A stretch of 64,000 nucleotides of DNA. Source: Periplaneta americana. Lineage: Eukaryota > Arthropoda > Insecta > Blattodea > Blattidae. Both the position numbers and the translations under genes were made by a program. The notes beneath the pieces are model-generated. The model saw only the letters and a program-made list of their open reading frames with translations. It had not been told where the DNA came from and did no database searches. Positions 12,801 to 24,509 of this stretch are shown here, piece after piece. Every line of letters begins with the position of its first letter. Within the stretch, counting starts at the first letter, position 1. The stretch spans positions 3,709,501-3,773,500 of the forward strand of contig NW_027185502.1 of the NCBI RefSeq assembly GCF_040183065.1, written 5' to 3'.

Positions 12801-12854
12801 TGACTTGTTCCACATCTTATAGGTTCATTTCTAATGTAAGATCTATGAAATATT

Positions 12855-12903
12855 ATATATATACATACATACATACTTACATACATACATACATACATAT
12901 ATG
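12855..12903. repeat. (CATA)n microsatellite
   Basis: About 11 imperfect CATA/TACA units. Confidence 0.85.
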
Positions 12904-12909
12904 AATGCA

Positions 12910-14459
12910 TGAATGAATGCCACATTTGTATCAGTAACTTAAGCGGTGTGAAAGCTACACTATGAAAACATGGACTGCTATGATCTTATAACCCAACTTT
13001 ATGCTTTGCAGAATATAGTTTCCAGGCAACTGTACGCACTCAATGTAGTCCTACTTATCTTTGGTTTTGGAAATAACCCAGTCATACCACGTTGCATTTT
13101 ACCATACACACCCATACATACGCACGCACACGCAGACACGTATCCATGCATAAAATCTGAAACTAGTAAAAATTCGAAGATAAATAAATTTAAAAAATTT
13201 ACTGTATTATACCTCTTTATTTAACTTCAAAGAGCTCTATTTTTAAACGGTTGTGTTACATGCAAAGAAATGCATACATGATACTGAACTAACATTCTTG
13301 TTCTATCATTTATCATAGTTTTAAATAGCTAAACTAGCACTGAAGTAGTTCTCTTCGTACTCTCGATTAGGCCTATACACTTTGCATATATCAATCTGTG
13401 ACAAGTTACGTTTGGTTAGTTTATGCTTTTGTTATGTAGTATATACCATCAACCAAATATCCACAAAAATCCCTTCTAAATTCAACGATTTTCACTTCCG
13501 AAATCACGGGATCAACCTCAACCCTAGTTTCACCTTTAAAATTACCAACGCAAGATTTTGATAAATAATCATCTATAGAAAATGTCAAATATAGTCTAGG
13601 CTATAATAAAAGTGTGTCACTAACCTTTCAACTCGTGAAGATATTATCAGGCTGTACATTTATCCGTATTCCCAATATCCAACACAAAAATTAATCCACG
13701 CACTCAACAGTTCACCGGTTAAAAACAACGATGAACTGCACATCTGCGATCCCCACTCGAAATTAAAATAAGGAGCGTTCGGTATATCATCATTCAGCAG
13801 TACCAATAGTGTCATGCTTCTAATAAAACAATAAAATTGCACTGCGATGCGCTTAGTACGTCCATGTGAAGCAAATTGGTATATTTAGAGCAGTTAATTC
13901 CATTTATGTCTGTTCCTATTCCTTTACTTATTAAATATTCAAGAAAACGTGAAAATTTACTAAGTGCCTGAATTGTTTTCAAATACATTAAGTTGGGCAT
14001 ATCTTTCCACTCCCTCTACTCCATTCCATCAACCAATGAGGAGCAACTTTATACTCATTCTGTGTTCTTTTTCTTGCAAGTAAAAACCGTCGCGTTGCTT
14101 ACGAATAATCAGTAAAAACATACACAATGCAATATTAGAAGTGAAGCTTTAGCAAATAATTAACAGATTAACCCTATAGATACACAACTTTTAAATGAAA
14201 ATGTATTTGCTGGGCATTTATTCATTACATTTAGAAGTTTAAAAATAAAATTGTTTCGTAGATACAGCGAATAACAGAATTATTCTGACACTTAATATTC
14301 CAAATTTGTATGTGTATGTTACTAAACATATTTGCAAAAACGCAGAAATTACGCTTGCGGTTACGTCAAATAAACCAATTTGCATAACATGGACATAAAA
14401 AGAGCCTCCTAGTGAAATGGTATGTTGATATATTTATATAAAAATAAAAAAATATACAA
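12910..14459. other. No gene recognised
   Basis: AT-rich sequence with only short, motif-free frames. It holds one TAGGCCTA at about 13368. Confidence 0.5.
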
Positions 14460-15887
14460 TTTACTGAGTAACAAATATATTCGGACATTCCTGTTGGTCC
14501 TATTCTGTACACCCCTGTTGATCACTTACATTACACAGTAGGTGGAGTACCGAGTTTCAATAATAAGCGAGAGTACTTAGTCTTACTTGTGCTGTCGTTT
14601 CAGCAAGACGGAACACAAAATGGGGCGTAAAGGTAAGTAAACAACATTTAATCAGAGGCAGTTAGTGATATTCCATCACGAAAAAGGAAAAACCATTCGA
14701 AACATTGCAGATTTACTTCAGATGAATGAGAAGTACAGTGTCTGACATAATTCTCAGATATAAAAACGAGAACAGAATAGAGTTGAGAAAGCAAACAGGT
14801 GGCCGAAAAGTCCTCACAGACAGAGAAGAATCTCTTATTATCAGATTAAAAAGAACCCTCGTATAAGTGCCCCGAAGTTAGCTTCTGAAATTGAATCGGC
14901 TACGGGTAAAAAAGTGCATGACCAAACAATTAGAAGGGTAATACATAAACGGGGCTACAACGGAAGAATAGCACGAAGAAAGCCTTATGTTTGTGAAAGG
15001 AACAGACGTGAACGACTTCAGTTTGCTAAGGAATATGAAAATAAAGGCGAAGATTGGTGGGAAAAGGCTCTTTTTCCTGATGAGAGCAAATTCAATGTTT
15101 TTGGCAGCGATGGTAGACAAATGGTGTGAAGAAAGCCTAAGGAGAAAATGAAAACCAAGAATTTGCGAGCTACTGTTAAACACGGTGGAGGAAATGTGAT
15201 GATATGGGGGTGCATGTCAGCGTCTGGGGTTGGTGAATTGGTGTTCATCGAGGATATCATGAAGAAGGAAGACTATCTACACCTCCTGCAACATAATTTA
15301 GTGAAAAGTGCAGAAAAGCTTGAAATTGAAAAGGAATTTATATTTTACCAGAACAACGATCCCAAGCATGACTCCTATATCGTACAAGAATTTCTGCTCT
15401 ACATATGCCCTAAAGTGCTTCATCCTCCTCCACAATCGCCGGATTTGAACTCTATTGAACATTTATGGGAAGAACTTGACAGGAGGGTTGGATCAAGGCC
15501 TATTTCTTCTAAAGAAGAATGGGTGAAAATTCCTATAGACATAACAAAAAAATTAGTAGACTACATAGCATGCCATGCCGAGTGAAAGAGGTTATTAAAC
15601 AGAAGGGTGGTCCTACAATGTACTAATAATAACGAGCTGGAATAATATTATTTGTTTTCAAAAAGTGTCCGAATATTTTTGTTAGTATTAAAAATCAAAT
15701 GTTTTCCTTTATGTTTTAATAATTAGAAGAAAATTTAGTTAATTGGAATTGTGTTGAAAATGTTTATATGAAATGCGATGCTTTTAGGAAAAAAATAAGA
15801 AAAGCTTATTTTTATATATTTATATGTAAATATATGTCATTGAATTGTTAGTTGACGGATGTCCGAATATTTTTGTTACTCACTGTA
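14460..15887 (+). mobile_element. Tc1-like element with both ends
   Basis: The left end (from 14460) and the reverse complement of the right end (to 15887) share GAGTAACAAA.ATATTCGGACAT, a normal Tc1-type inverted repeat. A TA sits at the right border, as expected for TA targets; the left TA has decayed. A further copy of the terminal sequence, reversed, lies at about 15664-15688 just after the gene, so the right arm carries two copies of the motif. Confidence 0.85.
14622..15624 (+). pseudogene. Tc1 transposase, inactivated
   Basis: Starts at ATG 14622 (MGRKGK), then a stop after six codons. Downstream, 'LVIFHHEKGKTIRNIADLL' is the N-terminal helix-turn-helix; frame shifts follow near 14728 and 14850. 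The frame 14914-15129 holds the first Asp (FPDESKFN), ends at an in-frame TGA, and continues at 15148-15585 to 'QSPDLNSIEHLWEE' with the Glu. In DD34E relatives the second block is QDNDPKH; here it is QNNDPKH, so the catalytic Asp is Asn (codon 15352-15354). The true C-terminus, in another frame, ends near 15624. It is clearly non-functional. Confidence 0.9.
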
Positions 15888-16189
15888 CCAAAACAAACAA
15901 AATAATAAGATTAGTTCAATTCAGAGATTATCGAATACTTAACATATGAAGACCAATTCTCTAGACTACAAAAAATTCCATGAGATTAGTCTACGTGTGT
16001 GTCTGTGCTATGGGACACGAAGTAACTGGACATGCAGACTTACAAAATAAAGAATAAAAATAGCAGGCACGTAAACAATGGCAGCACGACAAGATTACAG
16101 TACGCCGGCATCTCCAAGGCTAACATCAGTCGTCTGACTTGCTGAACATTATTAACATTGCAACTATTAATAACGAAATAATATCAGTA

Positions 16190-16243
16190 TTATTGTTGTT
16201 ATTATTATTATTACTCATATTATTAAAATTATTATTAAAATTA

Positions 16244-16292
<49 letters not shown>
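16190..16292. repeat. (ATT)n microsatellite
   Basis: Interrupted then pure ATT units. The leucine-rich frame over it is an artefact of the repeat. Confidence 0.9.
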
Positions 16293-16346
16293 TCAGAATT
16301 AAACTTTCCTCGTTTAAGGAGGCTGTCCCAAGATCTTCAAGCCCAC

Positions 16347-16595
16347 TGCTGTGGAGTAACTGTTAGCATGTCTGACCGCGAAACGAGCGAACCCGAGTTC
16401 AAATTCTGGTTGAGAAAAGTATCTGGATGAGATTTTTTCCAGAGTTTTCTCTCAACCCATTAAGAACGAATGCTGGGTAACTTTGGGCGCTGAACCCTGG
16501 TCTCCTTTCGCTGGTATTATCATCTTCATCTCACTCAGACCCTATATAATCAAAGCAGTGATAAAGCCTTGTAAAATAAACCAATTAAATAAACA
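16347..16595 (+). mobile_element. SINE family A, diverged copy
   Basis: Begins with CTGTGGAGTAACTGTTAGC, has the body blocks TCTCAACCCATTAAG and GCTGGGTAACTTT, and ends in TTGTAAAATAAACC. Its B box is mutated (GAGTTCAAATTC). Confidence 0.8.
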
Positions 16596-17110
16596 GATCC
16601 TGAGTCATTTTATACCACCCTCTTCTACTACCAAATCGTACATATTAGCATGTTTATTTTTATAGTGGCGCTCCACATTATATTGGCCATGAAGTACCGC
16701 ATATCAGGCATCTCGATCGTTCATCTATTTTAAGAAAGGATTTTTTTTTCCAATCTATATCCTGGTTAAAGGAACTTGCGCGTCTCCTCTCCAATCTGGA
16801 TTGTTCGAATCCATATTATTAGAGCGATCGGTGTTTAGAAAACACCATTAGGTAATTATATACTCTAGGCGTTTTCTTAGCCAACATCCGCCTTTTTCTA
16901 TATTTCTATAAATTAAATAAGTTATTTGCGTACTTTCTAACGTTATAAAATATCATAAGTAAATCTGTTTCATTCATTCGGTTATCGGAAGTACAAATAT
17001 AGTAACATATAGGCCCACGTATATTTATGAACATTATAAAGCGTTTATATTTGAAGCAATGCTCAGAATGTATTAGGTTTACTTCTGTTGTTTTATATAA
17101 CTTAAGTTAG
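16596..17110. other. No gene recognised
   Basis: AT-rich spacer between a SINE and a LINE relic, with no frame or repeat of note. Confidence 0.5.
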
Positions 17111-17113
17111 AAA

Positions 17114-17617
17114 TCTCTCAATTAACATCAATCAATAAAAGAATTGTATTCCAATGGATACCATCCCATTGTGGAATCCTGGGAAACGAGAATGCAGATG
17201 CATTACCAAAGAAGGGCAGCACTGCTACTTACAGACCTGTTACTAAATCTACGTATTACTCTGTGAAAAGATTTATTAAATCTACATACTTAAGACTTCA
17301 ACAAACAAAATTTGACAACACAATGTCAAGGGAAAAAATGGAACTCTCTGCATCATAATCCACAGTTAATTCCCGATTTACCACGAAAATCGTCCGTAGC
17401 TGCATTTAGATTGGCAACAGGCCAAGATTGTTTGGCCAAACACCTGCATAGAATTGGAATATATCAGTCCCCTAACTGCCCATTGTGCAACTCAAACCAA
17501 GAAATGGATTCGGAGCACCTCAAAATCTGTGCTTCAGTGGCTGACCATGATAATATCTTTGAAAAATATTGGAGTGCAAGAGGTCAAATGACTTTATTGT
17601 CAAATGGCTGGCATTAG
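17114..17617 (+). pseudogene. I/R1-type LINE 3' end: RNase H and zinc motif
   Basis: The first frame carries the end of a retrotransposon RNase H domain: 'VFQWIPSHCGILGNENADAL'. One frameshift near 17320 switches to the frame 17312-17617. This carries 'AAFRLATGQDCLAKHLHRIG' and a C-x2-C...H...C motif (CPLC...EHLKIC), the usual C-terminal end of I- and R1-group elements, and then stops at 17617. The reverse transcriptase and endonuclease are missing. Apart from the frameshift the sequence is well preserved, suggesting a fairly recent 5'-truncated insertion. Confidence 0.85.
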
Positions 17618-17754
17618 AAAACAACAGTAACATACACGTTGGAAAATACTTAATCAACTTTTTTAGTTATATATTACAAAAAGAGGGAAAGTCCGTAATG
17701 TACTACGTCCGCCACATCACGAATCTCTCTATATTCCCTGGGAGCTGAATGCCC

Positions 17755-18315
17755 CCAGTAAGCAAGCTTGTTCTAAGGCAGTAGTGTCAGAGTTGTAAGC
17801 TCCGAAACCGGTAGTGGAGCTAGAGACGTCCAGTCGGAGCGTGAACTTGCTTATGTCTGTGGAAGCACCGGAGCACGCAACGAGTTATAGTGGAGCGCTC
17901 CGCTCCGTTTAGGCTGTGTCAGACAACGCTGTTCTAAGGCATCATGCCTGAACTCGCGTTACGGAATGAGCGCTGCGTAGAGTCATGAAATTTCGGCCAG
18001 TGTATGGGACCGGTGCTACCCAGCAACGTGATGTGTTTTGGGAGCTACGATAAGTAGCGAAATCCAACTGATTACGGAAATCAACTATAACAGCTGAGGG
18101 AATCTGTGAATTTGGGGACCTATGATAGGTAGCGAAATCCGGTTGCGGAAACTAGCTATAACGGCTGGAGAGATCATTAAGGTAACCACACGACACCTCC
18201 GTACTGGTTGCATGATCATTCATCAAGCTGAAATATGTGTACGTGAGGTCAGCAATCTGCTGATCAGCCTTGGTCCTTTATGGGCTGTCGCGCGCAGGAT
18301 CAATTTTTTTAATTT
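17755..18315 (+). mobile_element. SINE family B, long copy split by a MITE
   Basis: Shares TCTAAGGCATC, ACTCGCG.TACGGAATG and GGGAGCTACGATA with the copy at 43808, and its 3' part matches 8164-8262. It is interrupted at 17779-17931. A portion near 18010-18060 is partly repeated at 18118-18160 (GAAATCC...TATAAC.GCTG). Confidence 0.7.
17779..17931. mobile_element. 153-bp hAT-type MITE
   Basis: Starts CAGTAGTGTC and ends GACAACGCTG, giving short hAT-like inverted ends (CAG...CTG). It is flanked by a perfect 8-bp duplication TTCTAAGG (17771-17778 and 17932-17939). The SINE sequence resumes directly after, so the insertion is later than the SINE. Confidence 0.9.
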
Positions 18316-18635
18316 TAATACAGATATAGGCTAAGTATATAATAAGTAGACTTCCAAATTGAGACACATTATCTCTTAAGTTATAGGCCTATGCACACAG
18401 GATACAACAGTGTTTGCAAAGCAACTGGCAAGGCAGTCATCTGCTCTCATAATAGCTATACATACCATGTCAGCTGGAGTTGGTGCAATACGTAATACAG
18501 GACACCAAGAGGAAAAAATAAACTTTCGCATAAATATTATGTTGGAGAGAATACGATGCATTATCATTCTGCTTAGGTCTATAAACAGTTCTCTAGAACA
18601 ATACTATTTAAAATAAATGGTACTTCGTAATAATA

Positions 18636-18638
<3 letters not shown>

Positions 18639-18692
<54 letters not shown>

Positions 18693-18779
18693 CATTATCT
18701 AACAAAATATCAGAACATGCATTTATAATGCATATGAAATGTTAAAAGATTGTACTATTAAAAACCATGTAATGTTTAA

Positions 18780-18841
<62 letters not shown>

Positions 18842-18856
18842 TAATAATAATAATAT
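18639..18856. repeat. Two (TAA)n microsatellites
   Basis: Tracts at 18639-18688 and 18780-18856, about 90 bp apart, same orientation. Confidence 0.9.
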
Positions 18857-18859
18857 CAC

Positions 18860-19380
18860 GAGAAAATCTTCAAGCAAAAATAAAAAAATGAAATAGTGTA
18901 AGTTCTTACAGTCAATTACTTAAGAATATTACATGCATTGAACCTTTATGTTATTACATGAAGTAGTATTTACAAATTATGACAAACGTTTTCACCAATA
19001 AATTTGGCATCTTCAGGTCACATTAAAAACATATTAACATAAAATGGACACTTAAGATAATCCAGTTAAACACAATCGTTAAACATTAAAAAATAGTATA
19101 ATAGGCAGTCTGAGCAATATGCCATTAAAATACGTGTAGCAGGATGATGTAACCTAGATATAGTGGGATATGCTGATGACACTGTATTAACATAGAAGTG
19201 TACATATCGAAGAAAGAAGGTATGACAATCTTCAAGTTTATGCAGGTGCAGTTCCCAAAGTGATGTAAATAATGTTACAATATATAGGACGATCGTGTTG
19301 CTGTTTATGGACGTATGGAATTAAAGCCCTGTAAAGTATAAAAGGGTATTGTGAAAGAATTTTTTAATAGAAAATTTAGA
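18860..19380. other. No gene recognised
   Basis: No coding motif or terminal repeat is visible. Confidence 0.5.
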
Positions 19381-19384
19381 AAGG

Positions 19385-19498
19385 AAATCTGTAATCGTCG
19401 CGCAAATGTTGCTAGGAATACAATGTAGCCAACATACCTTGCAAATTTGTAATCGCCGCACATCTGTTGCTGGGAATACAATGTAGCCAACATATCTT
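19385..19498. repeat. 57-bp tandem duplication
   Basis: Two adjacent copies share GGAATACAATGTAGCCAACAT with a few changes in the flanking bases. Confidence 0.8.
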
Positions 19499-19652
19499 CC
19501 ACCAATCAAATTTTTAACACAGACTTAGTAAATAACCCCTAGCCCGCTCACTGGCGCTAGTGTTATGCTCCCAAATTGAACAGCCGACGAGTGGCCATTT
19601 GTTTGGTAGAGCTGAATAAGTATGGTTCTTTCGTGTGCTGACTTTAATTACA

Positions 19653-19924
19653 GCAATGCACACGGATGTAAAGATAAAGAAGGAAGGAATGTTATATTTT
19701 ACTGGTTAGTTAATCCATAATTTCTGCGACGAATTTTTCTCCATATTATATCCATATATTTTTCTGTCAGAGGAAACTTGAAGCATGAAGAGTCGCATGG
19801 AAAGTACAATAGTTTGTCTTCTGTAACATAATATGGAGAAAAATTCGTCGTAGAAATTATGGATTAACTAACCAGTTAAATATAACAGTCCTTCCTTCTT
19901 TATCTTTACATCCGTGTGCATTGC
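19653..19924. repeat. Long hairpin: 96-bp inverted arms, 80-bp loop
   Basis: Arms 19653-19748 and 19829-19924 are reverse complements with 3 mismatches in 96. The arms start GCAATGCACACGG and the complement ends CCGTGTGCATTGC. No clear TSD is seen outside. The loop encodes nothing. It could be a fold-back MITE or an inverted duplication. Confidence 0.95.
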
Positions 19925-20251
19925 TTCTGAGTAAAGATTAACCGAAAGTGGATAGGTGCAAACCGCAGATAGAACTTCTACTCTACAATGAATCATTCAA
20001 AATAGTTGTTACCTTTCAAACTACGTTATTACACACTGTTATTATCCTTCATTCACTCCATATCATTCATTTTCTTCAAACAGCTGTTGTTTCAGTGCAT
20101 ACGTGAACAATTATTCACCGAATTTAAAGATACCGAAACTGCATGAATTATAAAATGGTATTTTTTTAATATAATGGTTGAAAGTAATTCTTGTTAGTAA
20201 TGGATTAATGAAGCATTTCTTCTACTGCTGCTGCTGCTGCTGTTCCTACTG

Positions 20252-20352
<101 letters not shown>

Positions 20353-20821
20353 TGTGGTGTAGTGGATATTCTTTTACTATCTTCGGGATTGTGGTTGGGT
20401 CCTTGGACCCAAGGAGACGAAATAACGTAGAGTAGAATTTCTAAGTTGAGTAAATAAATGTAAGATGGTTTATTCTGGTATATAATCCTGGTACGTCTGT
20501 CACAGGATCACAGTTGTACCTCACACAAGCAATGATACAGAAAGACATTATTTTCCCCTTTACACGGATATTTATAGACTAACTCTCAAAGTCACCCAAG
20601 GATTAGATCAAAGTACAATTCTGATGAAATGATCTCAAAAGTTTCGTGGAGATCTTTCGAGAGTGTTCTATCAATAGCTGATGCAACATACCGACTCAGT
20701 ATCATCATTGTCTGTGATTCAGGGTTCGATATTACGCTGGAAGAATGATTGAATTTCGTAAGAATATATACTAAGTTGAATCTGGTTCTCTTTTTTTGGT
20801 ACCTCATTCACAGTAGATTTT

Positions 20822-21156
20822 ATGAATTTTCAGGACGCAACATTGCAAATGGAAATAACCGACCTGAGATACGACTGTAGGCTTCCTGAAAAGTTCATCA
20901 ATGCATCAAGTACTGATCTAATAGAAAGTTACAGAGCACTTCCGGACTCACAATTCGCAAAGCTGAAGAAAATTGCTGCAAGAATAATAGCCATGTTTGG
21001 AAGTACATACTATAAGCCTGTGAGCAGGCATTTTCTGTTACGAAACTTCTAAAAATTCAACAAGATGGAGAATGAGTGACAATAATCTGAGAAATAGTTT
21101 GTGTATATCTGTTGCTAATAATATTCATCCCGACTTCAAGAGCATAGTAAAATAAA
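20822..21156 (+). pseudogene. hAT transposase C-terminus (GTF2IRD2-like), relic 1
   Basis: Reads 'LQMEITDLRYDCRLPEKF' and 'AKLKKIAARIIAMFGSTY', the start of the hAT C-terminal dimerisation region in GTF2IRD2/ZBED-like transposases. Just after this the expected Cys-Glu block appears in a second frame (CEQAFSVTKLL), and the last block in a third (MSDNNLRNSL...HPDFKS). At least two frameshifts are therefore present. The N-terminal BED finger and the catalytic core are not found upstream. Confidence 0.75.
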
Positions 21157-21479
21157 AACGAATCAAAAAAAAAGTGTAAGAACAGAAAGGATCAGTCAAA
21201 ACACGGCTCTCGCCTACAGTGACAACAGTACCCCTGTTGGATAGATAACCGCGCACATCATATAAGTTTACCGACATGCCTTCTGCGCCACACAGTCGTG
21301 CGGGTGGCAGGAACGTTGGCATCACTGCTGTATTTGAATTGGAGAGCTGCAGAACAGCGCTTATATCGGTTTGTATTCGAACAACCGGCGAGGGTGAGCA
21401 TCCGACCGAATATCCGGATTTCAAGCGCTTGTGTCTGATGTCTTGCTGGCTAGACAGAACCACAGATATATAGGACAGA

Positions 21480-22260
21480 ACACCAAGTGCACTTCATCAT
21501 ACAGGAACTCTGATGATATTTTGTAACTACGAGAATGGAGTAACAATTGAAGGAAATTTACTTTTAAATGTGTTAGCTTCAAATAGGATTATATTTGATT
21601 GGACACTTTGGTACATTTATCTTCAACTAATGGATACCGGTAACAACAAAGGAAATAAGCGTAATGCATAGGGGAAGTCTGACATGTAAACAAATACAAG
21701 AAGAAAATAAATTATAATTACTTACGAAATAGAAGAGCAAATAAGTAGGCCTACTATTGTAACTTTTGTAACGTTCATACTTCAAACTCAAAATGCTTTG
21801 GCTGCCTCTGAAAAAGTAGTTGTTAATATAGTCTGTCTTTTAATTAATCCAAGTGGATGAATTATTATTTCACTAATAAATCAATTTTAAGGACATAAAA
21901 AGTTATTAGCGAAAAATAAAAGCACCCTCAAGCTCTAACGATTGCAGCTTCATGATGCGTGCTGTTCAATACCTGGACTGCTGAATAAATGAATGAATGA
22001 TGAATAAATGAATGAATTAATTAATTAATCCAATCAATCAATCAAACCGACAGGGAGAGAGGAGGATATATCAATCGAAAGGTACACGATGATAATCACG
22101 TCCTTCCAACGATTCTTGGAACTCAATATTATCTGTCTTTCATGTTCCAGAGCCGGCCACCCGAGAAGCATTTGGACATTCGTTAAACCGAACACTGGAC
22201 TACTCCGCGAGACGGAAGAGCTTCGCATACTGTCTACAGCGCCGGGCGTTCAGTAGCAAT
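21480..22260. other. No gene; short tetranucleotide repeats
   Basis: Short (AATG)n and (AATC)n runs lie around 21984-22046. Nothing else is recognised. Confidence 0.5.
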
Positions 22261-22269
22261 ATATAAATT

Positions 22270-22610
22270 ATATTTTCCCTCGAAATTATTCAAATCAACT
22301 GAAAGCTTGATTTGCATAAAACACGTTACTGTTCGTTAACAGAAAACCACAATTTAAGTCACACAGAGTTTGTGTGCACTCAATGTTGGTTGCTTGACGG
22401 TTGTCTGCCCACTTTGAGGTCTGTTGATATAGAGGGAAAAACTGGATCGGTGTCTGGTAGAGTTCCCGGGTAGCTCAGTTGGTAGAGCGTTGGTACGTTT
22501 AACCAAAGGTCCCGGGTTCGATACCCGGCCCCGGAACAATTTTTTCCCTCGAAATTATTCAAATCAACTTTACAGGGAGTTATACCTGAAAGCTTGATTT
22601 GCATAATACT
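22270..22610 (+). mobile_element. tRNA-like SINE (family D) with duplicated tail
   Basis: 22468-22540 can fold as a tRNA: an acceptor with one mismatch, D arm TAGCTCAGTTGG, a 5-bp anticodon stem (TTGGT/ACCAA) and a perfect T arm (CCGGG/CCCGG). The anticodon loop has C instead of T33, and a SINE body follows, so I do not call a functional tRNA. The tail block CCCTCGAAATTATTCAAATC occurs both upstream (from about 22275) and downstream (from about 22547), suggesting two tandem copies, the first truncated. Confidence 0.65.
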
Positions 22611-23177
22611 GAGTTTGTTTTGAGAACAAACTATAAAATTCGCAAAAATCTAAACAGATTTTTAATATTTTCCGGAAGACACTAAAAAATACAACAGTCA
22701 CAGATGGATAGTAAATCCATTTTTAGACAATTGCGTTCAATTGGCTAAAATATTATATATATTTATAACTTTTTATTTACGCAAAATAAAATTCTCGTCT
22801 GCGATTGATATCAAAACAAAAACGAGAACTCGCACTGAACTTGGAAGCGATATCACTTTATGTGTATCGAGTGCAGAGTCCAGATTGAGAGCCACTTTCT
22901 GATAAGAGGCATATTTGTACAATAGTATTACTTTTACTTTAGTGTATAACTAGGTGTCCTCCCATAAAAAAGTGACAACCTTAAAAAAATATATACTATT
23001 ATATCATTTCTACTAATTCATTCTGTAATAAAATATATTAGGATATTGTAAGAATTGAAAACAAAATTATGGTTTACTTCTATTTTCATTGACTTTATCC
23101 ATAGGTATTTGAAGTTGATGGTCGGTGTATGACGGCTTTAGGAAAAGTCAAATTGGCATACCTATCCAACTTCCCAT

Positions 23178-24140
23178 AACTTACTTACTTACATATGGCT
23201 TTTAAGGAACCCGAAGGTTCATTGCCGCCCTCACATAAGCCCGCCATCGGTCCCTATCCTGTGCAAGATTAATCCAGTCTCTATCATCATATCCCACCTC
23301 CCTCAAATCCATTTTAATATTATCCTCCCATCTACGTCTCGGCCTCCCTAAAGGTCTTTTTCCCTCCGGTCTCCCAACTAACACTCTATCTGCATTTCTG
23401 GATTCGCCCATACGTGCTACATGCCCTGCCCATCTCAAACGTCTGGATTTAATGTTCCTAATTATGTCAGGTGAAGAATACAATGCGTGCAGTTCTGTGT
23501 TGTGTAACTTTCTCCATTCTCCTGTAACTTCATCCCGCTTAGCCCCAAATATTTTCCTAAGCACCTTATTCTCAAACACCCTTAACCTATGTTCCTCTCT
23601 CAGAGTGAGAGTCCAAGTTTCACAACCATACAGAAGAACCGGTAATATAACTGTTACATAAATTCTAACTTTCAGATTTTTTGACAGCAGACTAGAAGAT
23701 AAAAGCTTCTCAACCGAATAATAACACGCATTTCCCATATTTATTCTGCGTTTAATTTCCTCCCGAGTGTCATTTATATTTGTTACTGTAGCTCCTAGAT
23801 ATTTGAATTTTTCCACCCCTTCGAAGGATAAATCTCCAATTTTTATATTTCCATTTCGTACAATATTCTGGTCACGAGACATAATCATATACTTTGTCTT
23901 TTCGGGATTTACTTCCAAACCGATCGCTTTACTTGCTTCAAGTAAAATTTCCGTGTTTTCCCTAATCGTTTGTGGATTTTCTCCTAACATATTCACGTCA
24001 TCCGCATAGACAAGAAGCTGATGTAACCCGTTCGATTCCAAACCCTGCCTGTTATCCTGAACTTTCCTAATGGCATATTCTAGAGCGAAGTTAAAAAGTA
24101 AAGGTGATAGTGCATCTCTCTGCTTTAGCCCGCAGTGACT
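23178..24140 (-). mobile_element. RTE-like LINE, 5'-truncated copy 1
   Basis: The minus-strand coding part runs without stops from about 24140 to the TGA at 23202. Beyond the stop a very short 3' region ends in a (TAAG)n-type tail, typical of RTE-like LINEs. The 5' end stops abruptly near 24140-24150. A longer, older copy is at 46392-48025. Confidence 0.85.
23202..24140 (-). CDS. LINE reverse transcriptase C-terminal fragment
   Basis: Starts inside the reverse transcriptase ([20 protein letters not shown]), continues through the catalytic YADD block and the '[17 protein letters not shown]' block, then a thumb-like region with '[10 protein letters not shown]', '[10 protein letters not shown]' and '[12 protein letters not shown]', and ends with '[11 protein letters not shown]'. 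There are about 310 residues with no internal stop, so the truncation is recent. There is no start of its own: the first in-frame initiator would be an internal TTG. The endonuclease domain is absent. Confidence 0.85.
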   Translation of the reverse strand, partial: SHCGLKQRDALSPLLFNFALEYAIRKVQDNRQGLESNGLHQLLVYADDVNMLGENPQTIRENTEILLEASKAIGLEVNPEKTKYMIMSRDQNIVRNGNIKIGDLSFEGVEKFKYLGATVTNINDTREEIKRRINMGNACYYSVEKLLSSSLLSKNLKVRIYVTVILPVLLYGCETWTLTLREEHRLRVFENKVLRKIFGAKRDEVTGEWRKLHNTELHALYSSPDIIRNIKSRRLRWAGHVARMGESRNADRVLVGRPEGKRPLGRPRRRWEDNIKMDLREVGYDDRDWINLAQDRDRWRAYVRAAMNLRVP

Positions 24141-24429
24141 GTATATTCTAGACTGATTATACTGCTATGTTCACCCATTTTAATTTGGTGATTTTGTGTG
24201 CCATACTTTTGTTTTGTGTTTTAGTCTAAGCGTGCATTTTTACTCTGTCAAATCTGTTTGTGTTGTGTTTTCCACAAATAACAACATATAAAGTCAATAT
24301 CAAGAGGACATAATAACATACGTGTGCAGTAAAATTCCTATTTTGAAGATTTTTAAGCAAAAAAATTTCAGGTTATGACATGCTTATGTTTGCTTCGTCA
24401 TGTCTGATGCCTGTCAGATTTGTTACTCC

Positions 24430-24507
24430 ATCTCACGTCCGTTACATTATTCAACCCGGAAACTCGGGCACAAGAGAACAGCAATATACCGACTGCGCCA
24501 CCCAAAA
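24430..24507 (-). mobile_element. SINE family E, partial copy
   Basis: On the minus strand: GGTGGCGCAGTCGGTATAT, then GTGCCCGAG, then CCGGGTTGAAT, equivalent to the head of the copy at 2266. The rest is not alignable by eye. Confidence 0.6.
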
Positions 24508-24509
24508 TG

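Noticed and set aside
18639-18856. Possible CRISPR-like or regular spacer array
   Set aside because: These are simple (TAA)n tracts; no spaced direct repeats typical of CRISPR occur, and the window is eukaryotic.
22468-22540. tRNA-like cloverleaf
   Set aside because: The T33 position is C, the acceptor has a mismatch and a SINE body follows, so it is treated as a SINE head rather than a working tRNA gene.
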